A stretch of DNA of 64,000 nt from Streptomyces sp. JJ38 (GTDB lineage: Bacteria > Actinomycetota > Actinomycetes > Streptomycetales > Streptomycetaceae). Below are positions 31,799-43,091 of the stretch, in pieces (position 1 is the stretch's first letter; the number at the start of each line of letters is the position of its first letter). Below the pieces are notes generated by a model. It was not told where the DNA came from and searched no databases. It saw only the letters and a program-made list of their open reading frames with translations. Location: positions 1 to 64,000 of the forward strand of contig NZ_JABLSI010000034.1 of the NCBI RefSeq assembly GCF_019303475.1, written 5' to 3'. The translations under genes were made by a program, and so were the position numbers.

Positions 31799-32998
31799 TC
31801 ACCGGTGTTCGTGCGTGGCCGCGGCGAGGAGGTCGACGAAGTCGACGCCCTCGCGGGCGACCCCGAAGACCTCGGCACGCAGCAGGGTGCGTTCGGCCCA
31901 GGACCGGTGGGGTTTGACCTCGTTCATCTTGTTCGTGTACGCCGAGCGCAGCACTCCCCCGCCGTGGCGTTCGGGGCGCAGGATGTCGGTGGCGTCGCTG
32001 TACTCCTCGTGGGTGACGACGGAGAGGGCGTGCACCGGGGCCACGTGCGAGGGGTGGATGCACGTCTTGCCCTGGAGGCCGTTGGCGCGGTCGAGCTGGA
32101 TCTCGCGCAGCAGCCCGTCCATGTCGTGCTCGATCAGCTCGGCGCGCAGCTCGTCGGCGCCACGGCCGCGGAAGGGCGAGCTGCGGAGCTGCGGCTTGAA
32201 CATGCGCTCGGAGAGGCGGAAGTACTCCCACACGGGGCCGGTGATGGTGCATCCGGTGCCGTCGTCGCGGCCGAGCACGTTGACGACGTCGGCGATGACG
32301 GTGGCGACGAGGCCGACGTCGTACGCGGTGATGTGCGGGGTGCGGCGCAGGCCGTAGACGGAGCAGAAGTCGGTGACGCCGAGCCGCAGTGCCAGCACGC
32401 GGTCGCGGTACTTGTCCACGGCGCGGGCGATGCCGGCCAGCGTCACGGCGCGGGTCTCCAGGTGGAGGAGTTCGGGGGACTCCAGGACGGGCATGGCGAA
32501 CAGCCGGACGCCGTGCTCGCCCTCGGCGCGGGTGAGCGCCTCCAGGAACGGGACGCCGCGGTCCTCGGTGAACTTCGGCAGGACGAAGCCGGAGAGCAGG
32601 CCCACGGCGGAGCCGAGCCGTTCGGTGAGGGTGGTGATCTGTCCGGGTTCGCGGACCCGGACGAACAGCAGCGGCAGCGGAGCCGAGCCCTCGGGGCCCC
32701 GCGTGGCCCCCGGGGCCTCGAGGAACAGGGCGCGGAGTTGGCGTACGAGGTTCTCCTCGGCCTGCGCCACCTCGCCGTCGCCTATGGAGTCCTCCAGGCA
32801 GAGCACCATGGAGACGACGCCGCGCCGGGCCAGCCGCCGGACGTCGTCGGCGAGCCGCGGGCGGGTGGCGGGGCTGTAGAGCGTCGCCCCCAGCGCCACG
32901 GCGAGTGTCCGTGCCGTGGACTCGCGGGTGAACTCGACGGGTTCGTGGTGGAAGAGCGCCTGGCGCTCGGACGGTGCGAGGTGCCCGAAGTGGCGCAT
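31799..32998 (-). CDS. HpcH/HpaI-type aldolase / citrate-lyase-like protein of the Ter operon
   Basis: The 399-residue TIM-barrel protein has CLEDSIGDGEV near residues 87-97 and VLPKFTED, FAMPVLESPE, RLGVTDF and KTCIHPSHVAPV, which match the citE-like subfamily found in Ter-linked operons. It would bind Mg2+ and carry out a carbon-carbon lyase or condensation step in metabolite synthesis. It is the first gene of the operon running aldolase, double PRTase, HAD, and is divergent from a TerD gene across a palindrome. Confidence 0.85.
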   Translation of the reverse strand: MRHFGHLAPSERQALFHHEPVEFTRESTARTLAVALGATLYSPATRPRLADDVRRLARRGVVSMVLCLEDSIGDGEVAQAEENLVRQLRALFLEAPGATRGPEGSAPLPLLFVRVREPGQITTLTERLGSAVGLLSGFVLPKFTEDRGVPFLEALTRAEGEHGVRLFAMPVLESPELLHLETRAVTLAGIARAVDKYRDRVLALRLGVTDFCSVYGLRRTPHITAYDVGLVATVIADVVNVLGRDDGTGCTITGPVWEYFRLSERMFKPQLRSSPFRGRGADELRAELIEHDMDGLLREIQLDRANGLQGKTCIHPSHVAPVHALSVVTHEEYSDATDILRPERHGGGVLRSAYTNKMNEVKPHRSWAERTLLRAEVFGVAREGVDFVDLLAAATHEHR

Positions 32999-33087
32999 GG
33001 ATCCCCCGTATCGCAGGTGCTCACCGGGTGGTGCGGCGGCCCCGGCCGGTTCATCGTACGTGCGGGACCCGTTCGGGAGTTCCCCTG

Positions 33088-33104
33088 ACCGTGAATATCA
33101 CGGT
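33088..33104. promoter_or_regulatory. 17-bp palindrome in divergent Ter promoter region
   Basis: ACCGTGAATATCACGGT is a palindrome with 7-bp perfect arms and an ATA centre. It lies between the aldolase operon (minus) and the terD gene (plus), 90 and 117 bases from the two starts. It is a likely shared operator; the factor is unknown. Confidence 0.6.
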
Positions 33105-33220
33105 ACCGCAGGGCGAACCCCTGGTTTCCGGACGGCGGGATTCCCCGTCCTTCGCCGCCCGCGGACACCGGTGGCCCGTCCAGCTTGCCCTGCCGGTCAC
33201 GGGCTCGGCAGGATGGCCGT

Positions 33221-34117
33221 ATGACGCAGGTGATGGCGAAGGGCTCCAACATCGAGTTGCGGGCCGCCACCGTGCAGGCCGTGCTGCGCTGGGCGGGCGC
33301 TCCGGCCGGGTTGGACATCGACGCCTCGGCGCTGCTGCTGGGCGCCGACGGCCGCGTCCGGTCCGACGACGACTTCGTCTTCTACAACCAGCCGCGGCAT
33401 CCCTCCGGGCTCGTGCGCCACCTGGCCAAGACCCGGGAGCCTGAGGGGCTCGCGGACACGGTGGAGGCGGACCTCGCCTCGCTCGACCCGACGGTGGACC
33501 GGATCATGCTCACGGCCTCGGCCGACGGAGGCACGTTCGCCGAGGTGTCCGGGGGGCTGCGGCTGCTCGTGCGGGAGTCGGCGGGGATGACGGCCATCGC
33601 GTCCTTCGACATCCAGCCGGAGACGGGTTCGGAGACGGCCCTGATCTGCGGCGAGCTCTACCGGCGCGGCGGCGGCTGGAAGTTCCGGGCGCTGGGGCAG
33701 GGCTACAGCAGTGGCCTGGTGGGCCTGGCGACGGCGTTCGGCGTCTCCGTGGACGAGGCCGGGGAGGCTGAGCCACAGGCCGAACCGGTGCCGCGGCCCC
33801 GGGAGTCCGAGCCGCGGGCCGGGTCGGAGCACGGCACGGTGCCGACGCCACCGCCGGAGCCGGACGTTCCGGAGCCGGAGCCGGTGCCGCCGCCCAGCCC
33901 GGAGCCCTCTCCCCCGTCCCCGGGGCCGACCCCCGAGCCGGAGCCGCCGGGCCCGGTACCGCCGCCTCCGCCGCCGGAGCCGCCCGCGTATCCGCCGGTG
34001 CCGCCCCAGCAGCCGGGCGCCGGGCACCGCCCGGGTTACGGCTATCCGCAGCCGGTGGGCGGCCCGGCGTTCACCCTGCCCCCGCAGGGTCCGCAGTTCG
34101 CTCCCCGGTACGGCTGA
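33221..34117 (+). CDS. TerD-family protein with long Pro-rich tail
   Basis: The 298-residue protein has a TerD/CABP domain in residues 4-180: LDIDASALLLGADGRVRSDDDFVFYNQP, Ca2+-binding Asp clusters, and ETALICGELYRRGGGWKFRALGQGY. The rest is a Pro/Glu-rich low-complexity tail of about 115 residues ending in aromatic-Gly repeats, as in TerD proteins that associate with membranes. The ATG at 33221 gives the domain start. It is part of a tellurite/stress response. Confidence 0.88.
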   Translation: MTQVMAKGSNIELRAATVQAVLRWAGAPAGLDIDASALLLGADGRVRSDDDFVFYNQPRHPSGLVRHLAKTREPEGLADTVEADLASLDPTVDRIMLTASADGGTFAEVSGGLRLLVRESAGMTAIASFDIQPETGSETALICGELYRRGGGWKFRALGQGYSSGLVGLATAFGVSVDEAGEAEPQAEPVPRPRESEPRAGSEHGTVPTPPPEPDVPEPEPVPPPSPEPSPPSPGPTPEPEPPGPVPPPPPPEPPAYPPVPPQQPGAGHRPGYGYPQPVGGPAFTLPPQGPQFAPRYG

Positions 34118-34176
34118 GCACGGCCCGAGGCGGCCCGGCCGGGTTCGGCCGGGCCGCCTCGGGCGCTGGGTGAGCG

Positions 34177-35169
34177 TCAGGCGCGGTACGCCGTCCAGTG
34201 CTCGTTCATGCGCACGACCTGCCCCTGCGTGAACTGGTACATGCAGGAGTCGTAGGTGTAGTCCATGAAGTTGTGGATGGGGTCGACGCCCGACTGGCGT
34301 CGGCAGGAGTCGCGGCCCTCGGGGCACTCGTAGGCAGCGCTCTTCTCCGCGGCGGTGTCGTCGACGTAGTCGCCCTTGCCGCGGCAGCCGCCCTGGAACG
34401 TGTGGTAGAGCCCGAGCCAGTGGCCTACCTCGTGGGTGGCGGTGTCACCCTCGTTGTAGTTGGCCGTGGAGCCGCCGGGCAGGGACGAGTGGAGGAGGAC
34501 GACGCCGTCGTCCGACGGGTTGCGCTCGTAGGAGCTGGGGAAGGTCGCCCAGCCGAGGAGGCCGTCCGCGTCGGTGGAGTAGATGTTGAGCGACTCGGGG
34601 CCGCCCTGGCGCAGGGTGGCCTTCATCTCGGCCTCGGTCTGCGAGCCGTAGCCGGCGCTGAACCAGGCGGCGTTGTCCGTGAAGTCGGTGGCCTGGAGCG
34701 AGAACTGGAACGGCGAGGCGGCGTTGCCCTCGCCGACGCCGGCGAACGCGTCGTTGAGCACGTCGATCTGGGCGGCGACGTCCTGCTCGCTGATCCGGCC
34801 GGTGTTGCCGTCGTGGATGACGTGCCAGTAGACGGGGATGGTGATGGACGCGGAGGCGGCCATGGCGCCCTGGCGGCCGTCGAGCCGCCGCTCCCCGAGC
34901 CGCTTGCGCAGGTCCTTTTCCATGGCCTCGGCCTTGGCTGCGGAGACCTCGTTCGGCTCGACCGCACCGTGCTCAGCGTGCTCGTGGCCGGGGACGGGCT
35001 TGCGGGCGTCGCTGTGGGCGCCGGGGGTCTCGACGCAGTCCTCGGCGGCGGGGGCCGCGGCGGCGGTCTGCCCCGGAGCCGTGAGGGGGGTGAAGGCGAG
35101 GGCGCCGGCCACGGCGAACGCGGCGGCGAGGGTTCTGCGCGAGCGGGCTGTGCGCAGGGAGCGTGCCAT
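34177..35169 (-). CDS. Secreted M43-type zinc metalloprotease
   Basis: The 330-residue protein has a signal peptide (to about residue 42), a propeptide-like charged stretch and a metzincin catalytic domain with HEVGHWLGLYH (residues 246-256) and Met-turn region NFMDY. The C-terminal half has Cys pairs for disulphides (GGCRGKG, YECPEGRDSCRR). It is related to pregnancy-associated plasma protein A-like M43 (cytophagalysin) enzymes. An AAGGAG site precedes ATG 35169. It would act outside the cell. Confidence 0.9.
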   Translation of the reverse strand: MARSLRTARSRRTLAAAFAVAGALAFTPLTAPGQTAAAAPAAEDCVETPGAHSDARKPVPGHEHAEHGAVEPNEVSAAKAEAMEKDLRKRLGERRLDGRQGAMAASASITIPVYWHVIHDGNTGRISEQDVAAQIDVLNDAFAGVGEGNAASPFQFSLQATDFTDNAAWFSAGYGSQTEAEMKATLRQGGPESLNIYSTDADGLLGWATFPSSYERNPSDDGVVLLHSSLPGGSTANYNEGDTATHEVGHWLGLYHTFQGGCRGKGDYVDDTAAEKSAAYECPEGRDSCRRQSGVDPIHNFMDYTYDSCMYQFTQGQVVRMNEHWTAYRA

Positions 35170-35286
35170 GAGCACTCCTTGTGGGGTAGGGCGCGCGAGG
35201 GATTTCCTCGGTGCCGCCCCGGAGGCTATGGCCTGTTCATGTCATCTGGTCAGAACCGAACAGGCCCGATAGAGGAGGGGGTCAAA

Positions 35287-35415
35287 ATGGACACAGAGCA
35301 AAGGAGTTACAGCGTGGAAACATCTTGGTGTGGAATTTTCTTGACCGTTGAGCAGTTCACGCCATTTTTGACAGCGCGCCAAACGCACAGCGTGGACATG
35401 CCACGCACTCGGTAG
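35287..35415 (+). CDS. Possible 42-residue peptide in an AT-rich island
   Basis: An ATG with GAGGAGGGGGTCAAA upstream opens a 42-codon frame (MDTEQRSYSVETSWCGIFL...) that ends at TAG, 54 bases before a 17-bp terminator stem. Its codons have many A/T third positions, unlike the neighbouring genes, which argues either for recent origin or for a non-coding RNA instead. Confidence 0.35.
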   Translation: MDTEQRSYSVETSWCGIFLTVEQFTPFLTARQTHSVDMPRTR

Positions 35416-35469
35416 CGGCCAGAGAGTGGCTGAAAATCGCCTGTACGGCGACGCGCCTCCATGCAGCAC

Positions 35470-35507
35470 GACGCCGCCCCCGCGGAAGGCTCCGCGGGGG
35501 CGGCGTC
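35470..35507 (+). terminator. Very strong hairpin terminator
   Basis: GACGCCGCCCCCGCGGA (35470-35486) pairs perfectly with TCCGCGGGGGCGGCGTC (35491-35507), loop AGGC, followed by GTTTG. On the plus strand it follows the AT-rich island and small frame. The remaining bases to 35,683 hold no gene I can support. Confidence 0.75.
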
Positions 35508-35683
35508 GTTTGGGCCACGGCGGGCACGGCGTCGGCACGGATGTCAGGGGGCGGACGTTCCAAGAGGTGCGCGAAGGAGCCCAAAGGGGCGGCAGCCGCG
35601 GCAGGCGGCCTGCACGGCCCCGGGACAGCGGCAACCGCCCCGGGAGACGGGCGGACGTGCGGCCGCGGGACGCCGGGGCGAGG

Positions 35684-36445
35684 TCAGCGGCCCGAGGGCG
35701 ACTTGTAGCCACGCCCCCAGGTCATGCCCCAGCCGTAGAGCCGGTCCAGGTCGGCCTGGAAGCCGTAGACGTAGCGCACCTCCCGGCGGGCCACCAGGTC
35801 GCCGTTCCGGTCCCGCTCGATCATCAGCACGGCGCAGGACCGCGCGTCGGGAGCCCGCTCGTCGAGCCCCACCTCCACCTGCGGACCGTTGCTCGGCACG
35901 AGCGTGACGACGGCATGCGTGCGGTCGAACGCCGGGGTGCCGTCGTAGATGTAGACGAAGAACAGGAGCCGCTTGATCTCCTCGACGTGGTCGAGGTTGA
36001 CGTAGATGATCTCGCCGGAGCCGGTGCCGAACCGGTCGTCGCCGCTCAGCTTGACGTACGGCGGCTCGTGCATGGCGCCCAGGAACCCGCCCAGCGGCTG
36101 GACGACGCCCTTGGAACCGTCGGTCAGCTCGTACATGCAGGCCAGGTCCAGGTCGACGTTGACCATGCCCTGGGTGTGCGCGTTGACCGGTTCCGGCCTG
36201 AGCAGCTGGAGCGGATTGCGCAGGGAGAACCGCCGTCGCGTCCGTTCCTCCAGGTCGGAACTGCGCATCCGCCAGGAGAGGGTGACGCGCAGCGTGCCGC
36301 TGTCGGCGCCCTCCTGGGAGAGCGAGACGCGGGGATGCCTGCGCGTCAGCTCCACGGCGTAGCTCATCGGGCCGCCGACGGTGTCGAACTTCGGCCCACG
36401 CCCTCGACCGACGCCACTGCGCCAGTGCTCCCACAGGGAGACCAT
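35684..36445 (-). CDS. TerA/TerD-like tellurium-resistance family protein
   Basis: The 253-residue product has the TerD-related beta-sandwich: VNVDLDLACMYELTDGSKGVVQPLG, YVNLDHVEEIKRLLFFVYIYDG and CAVLMIERDRNGDLVARREVRYVYGF, as in TerA-type proteins; the N-terminal 40 residues are extra. ATG 36445 follows GGGGCAGGG; an upstream ATG (36496) is also in frame. It is in the Ter neighbourhood, downstream of the DUF475/TerC gene on the same strand with 135 bases between. Confidence 0.75.
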   Translation of the reverse strand: MVSLWEHWRSGVGRGRGPKFDTVGGPMSYAVELTRRHPRVSLSQEGADSGTLRVTLSWRMRSSDLEERTRRRFSLRNPLQLLRPEPVNAHTQGMVNVDLDLACMYELTDGSKGVVQPLGGFLGAMHEPPYVKLSGDDRFGTGSGEIIYVNLDHVEEIKRLLFFVYIYDGTPAFDRTHAVVTLVPSNGPQVEVGLDERAPDARSCAVLMIERDRNGDLVARREVRYVYGFQADLDRLYGWGMTWGRGYKSPSGR

Positions 36446-36580
36446 CCCTGCCCCCAATCCCGGTCCCGACTCGTCGAACACGAAGGGGGCGGCCATCCGG
36501 TGCGGACGGCCGCCCCGCTCAGAGGCTTCCGCGATCCGGCCGCCGCGACACCCGCCGCGGGCAGCCGGATCGAGCGGTGT

Positions 36581-37729
36581 TCAGACCCCCGAGGTGACGC
36601 GCTTCTCCTGCGAGGGGCTTCCGCCCCCGCCGCCCGTCTCACCGCGGTGCAGACGGTTGTAGCGGACCGAGGACCAGAACGAGAGCCCGATGAGGGTGAC
36701 CCCGATCAGGCCGGTGATGACCTCGTGGATCTCGTAGCGGATCGTGACGAGCAGGATCGTCGCCAGGGCGCCGATCGCGTAGTGGGCCCCGTGCTCCAGG
36801 TACACGTAGTCGTCCAGCGTGCCCTGGCGGACCAGGTACACGGTGACCGAACGGACGTACATCGCGCCGATACCCAGACCCAGCGCCATCCAGAAGATGT
36901 TGTTGGTGATCGCGAACGCGCCGATGACGCCGTCGAAGGAGAAGGAGGCGTCGAGCACTTCGAGGTACAGGAAGAGGAAGAACGCCGCCTTGCCGCCGAC
37001 CCCCAGGGCGGTGACCTTCTTCCCGGAGCGGCGGGCGGCCTCCTCGGCCTCGTGTTCGCGCTCCTCGTCCTCCTCCAGCTTGTTCTCGAAGAATCCGGAG
37101 AGCCCGCCGACGATGAGGTAGGTGATCAGACCGGCGATCCCGGAGAGCAGCACCGTCGTCGTCTTGTCCGCGTGGCCGGCGTACTGGTGGGCGTGCGGGG
37201 CGAGCGCGGTGGCCGAGGCGAGGAGGGCGATCAGGGCCAGGCACACCGACAGCGCGTTGACGCCGCTCAGCCTGCTGAGGGGGCGCTCCAGCCAGCCGAC
37301 CCACCGGTGCTCCCGCTCGTCGAACAGGAACTCCAGGAAGATCATGAGCAGGAACATGCCACCGAAGGCGGCGATCGACGGATGCGCGTCCGTGACCATC
37401 TGCTCGTAGGTGTCCGGCTCGCTGATCGCGAGGTCCACGGCCTCGAAGGGACCCACACCCGCCGTGATGGCGACGATGGCCACGGGGAAGACGAGCCGCA
37501 TGCCGAACACGGCGATGAGAATGCCGATGGTGAGGAAGATCTTCTGCCAGAAGGCGTTCATCTTCTTCAGCACACCGGCGTTCACGACGGCGTTGTCGAA
37601 GGAGAGCGAGATCTCCAGGATCGAGAGGATCGCGACGACGGCGAACCCCTTCCAGCCCCAGAAGAAGGCCGCGAAGGCCAGGCCCGCGGCGGTCACGCCG
37701 AAGGACCACCCGAAGGTTCTCAGAACCAC
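36581..37729 (-). CDS. TerC-type DUF475 membrane protein
   Basis: The 382-residue protein has about nine membrane helices and both TerC-like Asp motifs: LEISLSFDNAVVNAG and EVLDASFSFDGVIGAF. A charged cytoplasmic loop (KLEEDEEREHEAEEAARRSGKK) splits the two halves. TerC proteins bind divalent metal, probably exporting Mn2+ or assisting secreted metalloproteins, and form complexes with TerD proteins. GTG 37729 is the first start of the frame. Confidence 0.88.
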   Translation of the reverse strand: MVLRTFGWSFGVTAAGLAFAAFFWGWKGFAVVAILSILEISLSFDNAVVNAGVLKKMNAFWQKIFLTIGILIAVFGMRLVFPVAIVAITAGVGPFEAVDLAISEPDTYEQMVTDAHPSIAAFGGMFLLMIFLEFLFDEREHRWVGWLERPLSRLSGVNALSVCLALIALLASATALAPHAHQYAGHADKTTTVLLSGIAGLITYLIVGGLSGFFENKLEEDEEREHEAEEAARRSGKKVTALGVGGKAAFFLFLYLEVLDASFSFDGVIGAFAITNNIFWMALGLGIGAMYVRSVTVYLVRQGTLDDYVYLEHGAHYAIGALATILLVTIRYEIHEVITGLIGVTLIGLSFWSSVRYNRLHRGETGGGGGSPSQEKRVTSGV

Positions 37730-37932
37730 TGCTTACCCAATCTGTCGCACGGAGGTCTTCCGTGCCAGCCTCTAGGCCCGAGCACGGCTCACGGTCCGCG
37801 GCCCGGAACGCGTGAGGTTCACGCCGAAGTGTAGGAGGGCACCGCGAGGGGGTGACGCCTGCCCCGGGCAGCGGGGACGCGGCACCCCGGGCCGCGGTGC
37901 CCACCGCGGCGTGAGCGTCGGGGCCGGGCGCG

Positions 37933-38508
37933 TCAGACGTTGACGCCGAAGTCCTGGGCGATGCCCCGCAGGCCGGAGGCGTAGCCCTGGCCGATGGCGC
38001 GGAACTTCCACTCGGCGCCGTGCCGGTAGAGCTCGCCGAAGACCATGGCCGTCTCGGTGGAGGCGTCCTCGGTGAGGTCGTAGCGGGCCAGCTCCTTGCC
38101 GTCCGCCTGGTTGACCACGCGGATGTAGGCGTTGCGCACCTGGCCGAAGCTCTGCTGCCGCGTCTCGGCCTCGTAGATCGAGACCGGGAAGACGATCTTC
38201 TGCACGTCGGCCGGGACGCCGGCGAGGTTCACCTTGAGCGCCTCGTCGTCCCCGTCGCCCACGCCCGTGGTGTTGTCACCGGTGTGCTCGACGGAGCCGT
38301 CCGGGCTGGTGAGGTTGTTGAAGAAGACGAAGTGCTGGTCGCTGAGGACCTTGCCCTGGCCGTCGGCCAGCAGGGCGCTCGCGTCGAGGTCGAAGTCGGC
38401 GCCCGTGGTGGTGCGGGCGTCCCAGCCCAGGCCCACCAGGACGGCCGACAGGTTGGGGGCTTCCTTGGTCAGCGAGACGTTGCCGCCCTTGCTGAGGCTG
38501 ACTCCCAC
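37933..38508 (-). CDS. terD: TerD-family stress protein
   Basis: The 191-residue protein is a canonical TerD: MGVSLSKGGNVSLTKEAPNL start, DFDLDASALLADGQGKVLSDQHFVFFNN, and the Asp-rich GVGDGDDEALKVNL that binds Ca2+, then ETAMVFGELYRHGAEWKFRAIGQGY. It is thought to sense metal/phosphorylation state at the membrane with TerC. GTG 38508 follows GGAGG by five bases. It precedes the DUF475 gene on the same strand with a 200-base gap. Confidence 0.92.
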   Translation of the reverse strand: MGVSLSKGGNVSLTKEAPNLSAVLVGLGWDARTTTGADFDLDASALLADGQGKVLSDQHFVFFNNLTSPDGSVEHTGDNTTGVGDGDDEALKVNLAGVPADVQKIVFPVSIYEAETRQQSFGQVRNAYIRVVNQADGKELARYDLTEDASTETAMVFGELYRHGAEWKFRAIGQGYASGLRGIAQDFGVNV

Positions 38509-38640
38509 GCGTCCTCCAGAGGTGCGAGGCCGGGAGTTCCACCCCGGCCGCTGTCGATGGGGTTTCGGGTTGGTGGCCGGCTCGGCGGGGGCCGACCGGG
38601 ACCGGGTGCCGTCTGAGACGACAACGATCCGGGGGCCGGT

Positions 38641-38685
38641 GCCGGTTCCCGTGCCGCCGAGGGCGGCAACGATCCGGGAACCGGC
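38641..38685. terminator. Terminator with nested hairpins
   Basis: GCCGGTTCCC (38641-38650) and GGGAACCGGC (38676-38685) enclose a second perfect hairpin GCCGCC-GAG-GGCGGC (38653-38667). It lies after the ahpE stop on the minus strand. Confidence 0.7.
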
Positions 38686-38703
38686 CTACGGCTCGGGGGG
38701 CCG

Positions 38704-39171
38704 TCAGCCCTGGGCGATGGCGTCCAGGGCGCGGACGTACTCCTGGAGGTCGCGCGCGTCGGGCAGACCGTTGACCACGGTCCAGCGGACGGCGCCCTCC
38801 TTGTCGATGATGAAGGTGCCGCGCACCGCGCAGCCCTTCTCCTCGTCGAAGACCTCGTAGGCCCGGGAGACGTCGCCGTGCGGCCAGAAGTCCGACAGCA
38901 GCGGGTAGCCGAGCTGCTCCTGCTCGGCGAAGACGCGCAGGGCGAACGGCGAGTCGTTGGAGACGGCGAGGAGCTGCACGTCGTCGTTGACGAAGCGCGG
39001 GAGCTCGTCGCGCAGGGCGCACAGCTCACCGGTGCACACACCGGTGAAGGCGAACGGGTAGAACATCAGGACGACGTTCTTCTTCCCGCGGAAGTCGCTG
39101 AGGGAGACCGTCTCGCCGTGCTGGTTCTTGAGCTGGAAGTCCGGGGCCTTGGTGCCGACCGCGATGGCCAT
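38704..39171 (-). CDS. ahpE: AhpE-type one-cysteine peroxiredoxin
   Basis: The 155-residue thioredoxin-fold peroxidase has peroxidatic Cys46 in FTGVCTGELC (Cys51 is also present). MFYPFAFTGVCTGEL and GCAVRGTFIIDKEG match AhpE. It reduces hydroperoxides and peroxynitrite in the cytoplasm. The order ahpE, DUF3052, aceE parallels the M. tuberculosis locus (Rv2238c-Rv2241) as I recall it. ATG 39171 gives the family start; the upstream extension is not conserved-looking. Confidence 0.88.
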   Translation of the reverse strand: MAIAVGTKAPDFQLKNQHGETVSLSDFRGKKNVVLMFYPFAFTGVCTGELCALRDELPRFVNDDVQLLAVSNDSPFALRVFAEQEQLGYPLLSDFWPHGDVSRAYEVFDEEKGCAVRGTFIIDKEGAVRWTVVNGLPDARDLQEYVRALDAIAQG

Positions 39172-39240
39172 GGGGCGTGATCCTCCGATGGGAGAAGACG
39201 ATGGAACGTGCCTCGCCACACCCTATGCCCTGTGCCGCAC

Positions 39241-39284
39241 GTTCCCCCGTCCCGCCCGGTGCGGGCCGGGGGGACGGGGGGAAC
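39241..39284. terminator. Terminator after DUF3052 gene
   Basis: GTTCCCCCGTCC pairs with GGACGGGGGGAAC in a long imperfect stem that includes an inner CCCG/CGGG pair. It lies between the DUF3052 stop and the ahpE start. Confidence 0.65.
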
Positions 39285-39308
39285 GAGGGCTGCGGCGCCG
39301 GCCGGGGC

Positions 39309-39749
39309 TCAGCCCTTGCCGGCGCGGCTCGTCTTCGGGGTGACCAGCCGGCTGCCCGTCCAGTCCATACCGACGTTCATGGGCTTCGTCTGCTGGAGGC
39401 CCGCCGTCTGCACCGCCTCGCCGATCTCGCTCGCCTCGACGTAGCCGTCCCGGCCCGTCTTCGGCGTCATGAGGCAGATCGGTGCCCCGTCGTCGACCAG
39501 CGAGATGGCGTCCACCAGCGCGTCCGTCAGGTCGCCGTCGTCCTCGCGGAACCACAGCAGCACGGCGTCGGCCAGGTCGTCGTACTCCTCGTCGACCAGC
39601 TCGGTGCCCGTGACGGCCTCGATGGCCTCGCGAAGTTCCTGCTCGGTGTCCTCGTCGTAGCCGAGCTCCTGGACCACCTGCCCGGGCTGGAAACCCAGCC
39701 TTGCGGCGGGGTTGGTCCGCTCCTCCGCGTGGTCCGCGGTCGCGCTCAC
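39309..39749 (-). CDS. DUF3052-family protein
   Basis: The 146-residue acidic protein matches DUF3052: LGFQPGQVVQELGYDEDTEQELREAIE, AVLLWFREDDGDLTDALVDA and a C-terminal TKPMNVGMDWTGSRLV. It is conserved in actinobacteria next to aceE. A small structural role in pyruvate or peroxide metabolism is possible, but the function is not established. It is divergent from aceE across a 438-base region. Confidence 0.85.
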   Translation of the reverse strand: MSATADHAEERTNPAARLGFQPGQVVQELGYDEDTEQELREAIEAVTGTELVDEEYDDLADAVLLWFREDDGDLTDALVDAISLVDDGAPICLMTPKTGRDGYVEASEIGEAVQTAGLQQTKPMNVGMDWTGSRLVTPKTSRAGKG

Positions 39750-39799
39750 GGATTGCCTCCTGTCTTGGTTCCTACGTCATGGGCCCCCGCGAGTACGCG

Positions 39800-39854
39800 A
39801 GGTACTTGGCCGTAGTCCACACGTGCGGGGCGGATCGCGCAAGTACCTGGCCGT
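39800..39854. promoter_or_regulatory. Paired repeats in the DUF3052/aceE divergent region
   Basis: GTACTTGGCCGT (39802-39813) and GTACCTGGCCGT (39843-39854) are direct copies 41 bases apart (11/12 identical). AGGTACTTG (39800-39808) and CAAGTACCT (39840-39848) are perfect inverted arms. They sit about 50-105 bases upstream of the DUF3052 start. The rest of 39,750-40,187 has no gene; a small dyad ACCTC/GAGGT occurs near 40,096-40,111. Confidence 0.5.
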
Positions 39855-40187
39855 TCAGTCGGCCCAAACGGTGACGTGTCGCCGCAGTTCGGACAGCGAC
39901 AACGACACCGGACGGCGGCGGGGGCGGCCGAGAGTCCGGCTCGACCGGCCCTCCGGGGACCCGATAGGCCACGCTTGCTCCCCTACCCGCTCATCAGCGA
40001 AGCAAGACCCCCGTGGGCGTATCGTTGCGATTTGGCCGACCGGTGCGGCCGGCCGCGGCCGCCGACGCGGCGCCCGGCGCGGGAACCTACCGGTTACCTC
40101 CGAGTAGAGGTGACGTGGACGGGCCCGCGATGGACGATGGAGTCGGCGCGACACCAGCAGTGCACTACCGAGCAGCGAAGGAACAGC

Positions 40188-42920
<2,733 letters not shown>

Positions 42921-43009
42921 TCCCCCGCCCGGGAGGCCCGCGCCGGGGCGCGAGCCAGCGGGCGCGCCGGTCAGCACGTTCCCGGCGCCCTCCGCGGGGC
43001 GCGGCGCGC

Positions 43010-43048
43010 GGCCCCCGGTGCCCCCACGCGGTGGGGGCACCGGGGGCC
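43010..43048. terminator. aceE terminator
   Basis: GGCCCCCGGTGCCCCCAC pairs perfectly with GTGGGGGCACCGGGGGCC over 18 bp, loop GCG. Confidence 0.85.
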
Positions 43049-43091
43049 GTTCCCGTACCCTGAGCTGCTCGAACACTCAGGAGGTGCCACC

